A DNA stretch of 64,000 nucleotides from Triglochin maritima (Eukaryota; Streptophyta; Magnoliopsida; Alismatales; Juncaginaceae). Below, piece by piece: positions 55,272 through 64,000 of this stretch (the stretch's first letter is position 1; each line of letters opens with the position of its first letter). The notes under the pieces were generated by a model. That model saw only the letters and a list, made by a program, of their open reading frames with translations. It searched no databases and was not told where the DNA came from. A program made the translations under genes and the position numbers. The stretch spans positions 37,833,254 through 37,897,253 of the forward strand of contig OY821781.1 of assembly GCA_963682175.1 (NCBI GenBank). Reading direction: 5' to 3'.

Positions 55272-57229
55272 CCAACACCCAACCCTCACCATCACCTCAT
55301 CCACAACCCCCTACACACCCCAACCCATCACCTCCACGCCGCCAGATGAGAATTAAATTTATACCGCAAGTGCACGACGTCAATGAAGACGTGGCAAATA
55401 CGGGCCGAACACAAGGAGGGAGAGATTTGTTATTTGTGTGATTTACGATTGGGGGAAAGAATGAGAGAAGAATAAATTTGGGTTTTGAGATTTTTGATTT
55501 TAATTATCTAAAGAAAGAAACATGAACAAATAAAACTGAAACAAGAACAAAGAGGTGAATTACGTCGGGTGGAGGTTTAGATTTAGGGTTTACATTAGAG
55601 AATTCAGAAATTTATAATAAATCATGTTAGTTATGAAGCATTACATGATAAATGATTTAACACAAACTCAAGTAATCAAAATATACTAATCACGAAATTA
55701 AAATAATAACTTTCATTCATCTTCTCTTCACCCTAAATCCGTCACCTCCACCCTTTGGAAATAGTTAGAAACTCATAGAGGGAGGAAAATGGGTCCTAGA
55801 GGCATTACAAAAGAAAACTAAAAACAAGAAATAAAAGATAGAATTTTATTACTAAAAAGAAGAATACAAAACTAAGACAAAAAATAAAAACTAAGGTTAA
55901 GGACCCAGGACCCTTTTAACATCGTTCTCAGGGCTATTTATAGTTGTTACAAGAGACCTAAGTATAGAATTGGAGAGTACACGTGTCCAGACACGACTGG
56001 ACAAAATTGGAGCACACGGATCGCTAAGGGGGCGGCGAAATCGCCGCAGATGGAAGGTATGGTGCGGCGGGAATGCCGCTCATAATGTTCTGATTTTGTC
56101 CGGATTTTGGTTGAATGTTTATGGTATGATTTGATCCTCATTTGCGCGTCGGATTGATTCTTTCCATTCTTTTGAGCTCCGGATTAATTCCTTCGTATAT
56201 TTGGAGATCCACATTGATTTTTCTTTAGATTTTCTCCAAGATAATATTTTGGTGCTTTAATTTCAATTTGGTCCTTGGCTTCTTGCAATTATGTCACTGG
56301 CTACTTTTGTTCTTAAGTCCTTGTTCTTTTTGTAATTAGGTCTTGAATGCTTTTATGCTTGGATTTGAAACCCGATAATCTTGAACTTGGTCTTTATGAT
56401 AGAAATGAGTCTTTTGCACGCGTTAATGCTCGGGATGTGGGTAATTTGCATTCAGGTCCCTGTATTCTGTAAATAAGACTAAACACATACCTTAGTAGCA
56501 TTTATTGATATAAAAGTAATCTAAATGAAAGACATATGGTGCAATGTATGCAATGCATCACCGCCACTGTTCACGCCACCTCTTCCCCATGAAAACACCC
56601 ACTAAACCTGGGATTAATCCCTAAGCATGGGTTAGGGATATAACATTATTTCCATTTGTGAACAACTTGACATTGATAATCTGTAATCTTTAAAATACAT
56701 TATCCATATGTGTAAACACTTCAGTGTAGGCTTACGTAGTCCAAACAAGAATAATGGGTTACAGTTACACAACGTTTTGTCTTGATAGTTGATACGAGGA
56801 TAAGTAGGTAAAAAAAAAAACTTAACCCCAATTGGTATACTTATTTAAATCGTGTTAGACATTTGTATAATAAGGTGTTAGAAACTCTAGTCCAGACAAT
56901 AATCTGAGAGGTGAAGGGTATTTGCATCTCTTTTCCAACGTCACGCTGAACCTCCGCAACATATTCTACTTTAACCCAAATAGACTTGTCGGTTCGGAAA
57001 TCGAAATACAGTAATTTTCTAGTGAGCCCATGACTTCATTTCTCTAAATTAAGCCCCCACAATATCCACCACTCGTTTCAATTTGTAAGGTAGATTAAGA
57101 AAAAAACTGTTATGCTAATGAATGGTGAGATTAACTGTAAATAAGATCTAATGGTGAGATTGTAGGGGGCTTAAACTAAATTTGATGAGCCATAGACTCA
57201 CTAGAGTTTGACCCAGTCGAAATATAACA
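55272..57229. other. Intergenic stretch, no gene identified
   Basis: The segment near 55347-55380 (taccgcaagtgcacgacg) is a wording often found in degraded plant LTR elements, but no element can be delimited. The remainder is A/T-rich and without recognisable frames or RNA genes. Confidence 0.45.
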
Positions 57230-57950
57230 AAAGACATATATAGTCCTCATCCCACCGTCTAAGCAAAGTGATGAGTGTCACCGATCTACTAATGGTTGAA
57301 CAATTAGACTTATGTTGCTAAACACAAGATGTGTGCAACACTCTATAATAGATTTAGATATACTACCTTTCACCTAAGTGCTTAAGTTTTATTGTGGTGA
57401 TGAACCAACCAAAGTGTCAACATTTCATAATAGACTCGTCTGATTCCGAGAGTCGAAAAATTAACAAAATACATATATTGTGTTCATCCCACCGTCTAAA
57501 CAAAATGATGAGTACGCCCAATCTACTAATGGTTGAACAATTAGACTTATGTTGCTTAACACAAGAAGTGTGCAATATTCTATAATAGAGTTAAATTTAC
57601 TACTCTTACCAATGTGCTTAAGTTTTAGTGAGGTGGTGGACCAACCAAAGTGTCAACATTTCACAATAGACTCGTCCGATTCTGGGAGTCGAAAAATAAC
57701 AAAATACATATGTAGTGCTCATCCCACCGCCTAAATAAAGTGATGAGTGCGACCGATCTACTAATGGTTGAACAATTAGACTTATGTTGCTAAACACAAG
57801 AAATATGCAATGCTCTATGATAGAGTTAGATCTACTATCCTTGACTTAAGTGTTCAAGTTTTGTTAAGATAGTGAACCAACTAAAGTGTCAACATTTCAT
57901 ATAGACTCGTTCGAGTTCCGGAAGTTGAAAAATAACGAAAAAGTTGAAGG
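57230..57950. repeat. Tandem repeat, three copies of about 236 bp
   Basis: The unit starts CATCCCACCGTCTAAGCAAA and contains CTACTAATGGTTGAACAATT, GACTTATGTTGCTAAACACA and CAACCAAAGTGTCAACATTT. Motif positions 57261, 57498 and 57733 give periods of about 237 and 235. The copies differ by scattered substitutions. The same unit occurs in degraded form at 50030-50430. Confidence 0.85.
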
Positions 57951-57964
57951 ACCCGACTATAAAA

Positions 57965-58110
57965 ACCCGACTCCCTCTCCCGCCATTCATAACAACCCAC
58001 TCCACTCTACAACAAACCCAAACCCAAACCCTTCCTCCTCTCCCGCCATTCATAACAACCCACTCCACTCTACAACAAACCCAAACCCTTCCTCCTCTCC
58101 CAAACCCTAA
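57965..58110 (+). repeat. Tandem duplication in the leader of the Tic22-like gene
   Basis: Two copies of a roughly 60-base unit (CTCTCCCGCCATTCATAACA, then CCACTCCACTCTACAACAAA) lie just upstream of the start codon at 58124. The copies are nearly identical. It lies in the probable 5' UTR. Confidence 0.8.
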
Positions 58111-58123
58111 TCTCCCTTCTCCG

Positions 58124-61100
58124 ATGGAAACCCTAATCTCGTCCTCCGACCTACTCCAGGCCGTCACGGCCGGCCTCTTCTCCCGCCCCGTCTCCCCTTA
58201 CCTCCACCTCCACGCCTCCCCTGCCCCCCAAGCCCCACAGGCGTCCGTGATCGAGGATATCGACGTCGTCAGGGGTGAGGACGGTGGACCCGCTTTCTCT
58301 GGTGTCGTTTTCGGGATCAAGGAGAGGGGACGGATGGAGTTCGTTAGGGACGGCCCTCCCAGGTGATTTCTTGGTGATTTTCGGTTAAGATCGAGTTAGA
58401 TTTGGTGTTTTTTGGTTTCATTTCTTTTAGATAACAATCGATTTAGGCTTTGGTGTCTGGTTTGGGGATTTGTTGATGATTTTACGTGACAATCAGTTTA
58501 GATGTTAGGGTTAGTTGTGGTCTCTCGGCTCTTTTAGGCTGCAATCGGTTTAGACTTCGGTGTTTGTTTTCGTATCTAGTTTGGTGATATGGTGATTTTT
58601 TAATGATTTTACACCACAATCAGGTTAGATGTTAGAGTTAGTTGTGATACGAGCTCTCAGCAGAGGCACTACACGAGATCCGTCTCATGTGATTCTCCGG
58701 CAGTCTTTTAGGTCAAGATTTTGTTAGATGTTGGTGTTTGTTGTTAGTTCCGTGATTCAACAGAGGTACCGTTGGAAATTTGTCGCAATTGATTTCTTGA
58801 TGCTTTCAGTTAGGTGATATTGTTAGTTGTGATACACGTTTTCATCGTATCTCAGCAAAGGTGTTGTTGCAAGTGAATTTTTGATGCTTTTAGGTTGAAA
58901 GTGATTTTTGGATGCTTTTAGGTTAGATGTCATTGTCTGTTGTTGTATTGTAGTTTGGTGATACGGGGTTTTATTCGCATTTGAACAGCAAAGGTATTGT
59001 TGGAGATCCGTTCCAGATGATTTAGTGATGATTTGAGGTTGCAATTGGTTTGTATTGTATTTTAACAGAGTCTGTTATGCTTGATTAGAGTATCTGTTAG
59101 CTTGCAGTTTCTTCACGTTCTTGTAATGATTTGGTGATATAAATCTCACAAATTGTGAGCTCTTAGGTGATTTATTGACGCTTTCGTGGTACAATCCTGC
59201 TAGCTTTGGGTGTTTGTTGTACTGATTTGGTGACTCGAGTCTTGGACATTGGATTCATCATCTGGTGTACGTAATACTGTAATAGAAATCATCCCTCAAT
59301 GTTAGTTGTTCAGGTGATTTGGTTATTTGTGATTTTTTGATGCGTTTAGGTCATAATCGGGTGTTGCAAGGGTTTGATGATAATTGATAGGACTCTCACC
59401 TGAACATAACAGAAGTCATCCGTAAATGCTAGCTGTTTAGGTGTAAGAGTCAAATAGCTGCACCGATTTCATGGGGCCCATTGATTTGTCTACACGTTCC
59501 AAGTAATTTCTTGACGCTTATCGATCACGTTTGGTTTAGATGTTGGTGTTTGTTTTAATGGTGATGTGACTCTCAGAATATTAGGACGCCAAATGTAATT
59601 ATCATAGGAACCCCTAAAAGCTGGTTGTTCAGGTTAAACAACCTAACAATCTGGTTTTCAGGAGGAATTTTGGGCCGAAGTATGCTGAATAGATCTGAAT
59701 TGATCTGAGCTTTTGTTTTTGTGGGAAAATTTCGAGTCAATTGAGAGATAGGTTTGTCTGATGTTTGGGCTTTATTAAATTCGTTGGTGTTGGCTTCTTC
59801 TATTGGTGCTGCGATATATTCCTCATGAAGTTTCAAGTTGGGACTGGAAAGAAGCAACAAGAAACAGTATAAAACAGATGAGGGGAGAAAAGAAAGTGAA
59901 CCACGAATTTCTTGTTGTGTGGGGTCCTTGCTAGAATTTTCAACCTATCTTATTTTCCTGAAGTACTAATTTGTGGACTTTTTGGGTTTTGAGAAGTACT
60001 ACAAAGAGAAGTACTAATTTCTTGACGCTTTTAGGTCATGTTGTGTTAGATGCGGGCGTTTGTTGTATTGATTGGTGACATGAGTCTTGGTGTATCTCAG
60101 ACTTTGGATGTGATCACTATATGAACCTAACAGAACCTAACACAACTCTTGGTGTATATCGAACCCCTAAAACATAGTTCACCATCAGGATAATGGTTTG
60201 GTGTTGTGAGTCTTGGCTTACCACGGAAACTGGATGTGATTATGATACAAACTTAACAGAACTGCTAAGTCACACCAATCATGGGGGCCTGTGACTAGGT
60301 GACTTCATGATGTTGTTCGGTACAATCAGGTTAGATGTGTGTGTTTGTCGTAGTGATTTGGTGTATTGTGTACACTGGACGTACTCATGAACCTAACAAT
60401 AAAAGAATTCATCTCCCAGAGCTAGTTGTTTAGATGAAAGAGCCTAACAATCAGGTTGGATGTAGGTGGTAGTGAATTTTTTTAGGCCAATGTTGGCCAA
60501 AATGGACTTGAACTGAAGTGAGATTTCGGTTTTGGGGAAATTTCCAAGCCAATTGAGAGTTCAGTTTGTCTAATAATTGGGCACTTATAATGAATCCATT
60601 GGTGTTGTAACAAGGAGCAGTATTTGTGATCTTCCTAAAGAATTATTAAGTTGGGAGTTGGGACCCTTAAAGAAGCAACAAGAAACAGTGGAAAACAGAT
60701 TAGGGGGAGTAGCCAGTGAATCATGAACATCTTGTTGTAGAGAGTCATAGCAAGAATTTTAAATATTTGTATTTCAAATTATTTTTTGCTCACCTTATTT
60801 TTCTGAAGATGTACTAATGTTGTGGAACTTTTTAGGGGTTTTGGGAAGATGTACTAATTTGTGATCTTCCAAAAGAATTATTAAATTGGGACCCTTAAAG
60901 AAGTAACAAGAAACAGTGGAAAACAGATTAGGGGGGAGTAGCCAGTGAATCATGAACATCTTGTTGTAGAGAGTCAGCAAGAATTTTAAATATTTGTATT
61001 TCAATTTTTTTTCGCTCACCTTATTTTTCTGAAGATGTACTAATGTTGTGGAACTGTTTAGGGGCTTTGGGAAGTATAGTGTCACACAAAAAAGAACCTA

Positions 61101-63890
61101 GCTAAGATAAGTTAAGGGAGAAGGTGATTCAAAATGTTGTCCTATTGTCTGGGAAGTCTTATTGGAAGATTAAACACTAACGTGGTTACGAACTAACTAA
61201 CATATACCTACTTCTTGTTGCCTTTGTGTCTGGGTACTAATTTGTAGCATACAAGTTTTTTTGGTAATATATTTCAAGTTAGTTGGTGTTGATGCTTGAG
61301 TGAAGAGAGAGAGGATTTTACAATTCCCGAAAAGCTCTCATAACTATCTTACCATGTCTTCCATGTGATGTGACAGTAGACTTGTCCAAATTGGTATTAA
61401 TATCTTACTTGTCTGCTTGCAGGTTGCTAGAGCAATTTGTCGATATGCTTCCATTCTCCAATAAAGCTAAAACAACCCCGCCAGTTTGTTTTTTCACTGA
61501 CTCAAGTGATGCCGGTAATAATTTTCGTTGGCATCCATACTGATACTTTTGATTTGGAAATTTCATAACCTGCATACGATCTTTTAATGAGTTCTAAAAT
61601 TTGATTGTTTTAGGAATGTGGCAGCTATTGTATTTACTTTTCTGGTTTCCATAGAGCATTTGAAATTCTACATTGCTTTTCCTAGTACTTCACAGCCTAT
61701 GAAGAACATGATTTCGTTTTTGGAAATATTGGAAAACAATAGAAGATAGATGCACTCTTACAGGCAACCTGTTGTTGGTTGTTTTAGTTGTGTGAGGATC
61801 TGGTATTGCCATGAAATCATAAGCCAAGTAGTTATAAATCTAAAAAGAATTGCTAGTACTATTACTGACTCTAGCCAGTCCCATATGCTCCTCGATCTCA
61901 GGGTGCTCGGCAATGATGTACATGATGTTGTACGGTTGATGCTAGGTTTGCTAGCTTGAGACAACCTACTCAATATCTGCACAAAATTTATTATGTGGCT
62001 CATTGTACTAAATTATTTAGTGGGTACTGTATGCACTGAAGGCACTTGCTTGTTGCAATATGCCAATGTCTCAAAGTTAAACTCTCTGAACCTTCCTTGA
62101 GGATGTTAAGGTGTGCTCTTTTGATAAATAAGGGGAACATTGTTCATAATTTCATGCAGAACCTTTATTGTTGCTAATTTTTGAGTGCATTTTTGCTTTG
62201 TTCTAATTGTTGTCCATATTTACTTTAGATGCATATATGAAACGCTTGAACATGCAGAACATTATTGTGGAGGACGTTGATATTGAAGATGCTTATGAGT
62301 ATTGTAAGGTAAGTTTGTGGACTGTTTGACATTATTTTCATTCTTTTTAAGGAAGATTCTTCTTTCCTTCTTGCCATGTTTCTGTTGTCTTTCCAAGTAA
62401 TTTCATCTTGTATTACATTTTAAGCTCATATACTTCACCTTCAGAGCATTTTTCCATCCATTATTTGATGTTGTGAAAGTTAACTTTATTTAGGAGTTTC
62501 ATGCTTACCCTTATGCTGTATATTTAAAACATCAAACTCAATCATTTTGGAGTTCTTTTGTTTCACTTGGGCCACTCAATAGATTCATTATTTTCTATTT
62601 AAAAATTTACTAATTGTAAATATGGAAATTTTGATGAAATTGAATGATAAGAATGTTTGTTACATGCTTTGAGTTGAAGCGAGATTTGTGACCCCTGTTT
62701 AGATGGGGTTTTCTTTTTCAAGTGCTTAACTTTACAATCCCATTCATTTTGCAGGAAAATCCATCAGAATTTCAGATTGTACCCAGTGAAAAACAGGTTC
62801 TATCTTGCACAAAGTCGTCTTTCTCGTCTTCTATGATTTTCTATAGTTCTTTTTATTTACATTGGAAAGCAATTGTATGTTATTGTTTTTTCATGATGGA
62901 ATATGTTTGAAAGGTCAAGGCAGCCAATGTACTACTGAAGAAGAACAAACAAAGAAGAGTAAAGTTAGATGGTGTTCCAGTGTTTACAGCGCAAAAACTT
63001 TGTTTTGTAGATGTTTCCAAAGATGGGATTAAGTGGTATGGATTTTCTTTACTAACCTTGACTTGTTTTACTATTTCATTATCTCCGTTGTGATTAGAAT
63101 TGAGAGCCACGTGCTTTTTTTATGTATTCCCAAATTCCATTTGTATTATATCCTTCAGATTAATTTTCAAGGTATATAAAATGGCTTTAGAAGGTAAGTG
63201 TTGTGGGCGTCTGGAATTAGTTTTTTAAATGCTCCTAAAGGTTACTTGATCGGGAATCAGGAGGCTTCTGCAGCCATTGTCGAGTTGCCACATTTTTATG
63301 CAGAGTGCTTCAGAATTTTTGGGTGGAAATGATGAAGTTCCATTGAAAACCTCAGCAAACTTGCACACATCTAAACTTTTTTACAAGATCAGATAATATT
63401 CAAGTATCGTTTCCATCATTCTTAAATAGGTGTAAAACTAAAGGGCATAAGGTGGATTGAGTTGAGTGGACGTTGGCCTGGAGTTGACAACCTAAACCTT
63501 GCCCTTTCTCAAGCTTATAATTAATGTGTTTTGCATGTTTTCTTCTTTGTAATAACTTAAACTCAAATTTCCTCAGATAATTGTACGCATTTCATGTCCT
63601 GGTAAACCATCGCTGGTATCAACTATGACTACTTAGAACCTTTTCGCCTTCCACTCTATTGAGTCTGTTTTTCTTCTTGGCAATATGTAAGTTTTTCTTT
63701 AACTTCTTTCAGGTATAAACCTTACTTCTTTGATAAAGAGGAGTTAGACAATGTTCTTGAAACATCAGTTGATCATTACTTCAAAAGCTTGATTTCATTT
63801 AGAGATGAGAAAAGGCGAAGTCTCAATTCTATGGCTGCAGAATTTCGAGATCCCTTTGGGTGGCTATCACAACAACCAATGTTATACCAA
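58124..63890 (+). CDS. Tic22-like family protein, 5' part (gene continues past the window)
   Basis: Six exons chain in phase: 58124-58362, 61423-61514, 62229-62308, 62755-62796, 62914-63035 and 63713-63890, then a donor site. They encode about 251 residues: METLISSSDLLQ at the start, a disordered Pro/Ala segment, VVFGIKERGRMEFV, FVDMLPFSNKAK with PPVCFFTDSSDA, then LDGVPVFTAQKLCFVDVS and KWYKPYFFDKEELDNVLE. The GVPVFT block followed by a KEEL/DAE-type helix resembles Tic22, a protein of the chloroplast inner-envelope import path. The match is to the divergent Tic22-like group rather than to canonical Tic22. The start is the first ATG after a C-rich leader and gives good coding sequence. No clear transit peptide is visible. 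The last exons lie beyond 64000. Confidence 0.65.
58363..61422 (+). repeat. Intron 1 of the Tic22-like gene, built of degenerate tandem repeats
   Basis: The 3060-base intron contains recurring TTAGATGTTGGTGTTTGTTG and GATTTGGTGATTTTTTGATG-like words throughout 58,380-60,480. A recent tandem duplication lies near its end: 60626-60860 and 60861-61078 are near-identical (period 235). A diverged third copy is at about 59,690-59,960. Confidence 0.75.
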
Positions 63891-64000
63891 GTAAATAAAA
63901 TCAATGGCAGTAATAACTTCAGTTTGCTTGAGTGAAACTAATGGAACTTTTGCATTATGCTAGTTGTTGTTTAGAACAAGAACTAGTTCAAATCATCTGG

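Overview
This window is nuclear DNA from a flowering plant, probably a eudicot. The evidence is a 27-exon TEBICHI/POLQ gene, an OVATE-family gene, a Tic22-like gene, tRNA-derived SINEs, Ty1/copia LTR elements primed by initiator tRNA-Met, and Mutator- and hAT-type transposons. The species cannot be named from the sequence alone. All coordinates were read by eye. Splice junctions in the three host genes were chosen so that GT/AG sites and codon phase agree from exon to exon.

Layout. (1) 1-21.4 kb is a nested repeat block. A copia element with a decayed interior (1-8307, cut by the window edge on the left and truncated on the right) abuts a MuDR-type transposase fragment. That fragment is split by a very young, gag-only, Sirevirus-like element (8663-10209 and 12062-13608 are its LTRs; CAATT target duplication). 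Next come an array of hairpins (14.65-15.04 kb), a small hAT-like element, and a complete MULE (16839-21376; about 65-bp TIRs, 9-bp target duplication). The MULE carries a plant-mobile-domain gene and, facing it, an internally deleted transposase with an OTU-like tail. (2) 21.4-23.1 kb holds an intronless OVATE gene (+). (3) 26.3-46.2 kb is an apparently intact TEBICHI gene (-): helicase plus family-A polymerase, 2291 codons before the stop by my exon model, with a SINE, a SINE-bearing TIR element and a nested hAT pair in its introns. (4) 46.2-58 kb is repeat-rich intergenic DNA. It holds a hAT-like element carrying the 5' part of a ROH1/BYPASS1-type gene, a PIF/Harbinger-like MITE, a region packed with GGTCGACCG palindromes, a GC-rich hAT-like element and a roughly 236-bp tandem repeat. 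(5) 58.1 kb to the right edge is the 5' part of a Tic22-like gene (+).

The three host genes are functionally unrelated neighbours: a transcriptional repressor, an end-joining polymerase and a plastid-import-type protein. The strongest leads are the captured ROH1 fragment, the hairpin arrays inside the first introns of the MULE genes, and the palindrome-rich gag-only retroelement with near-identical LTRs.
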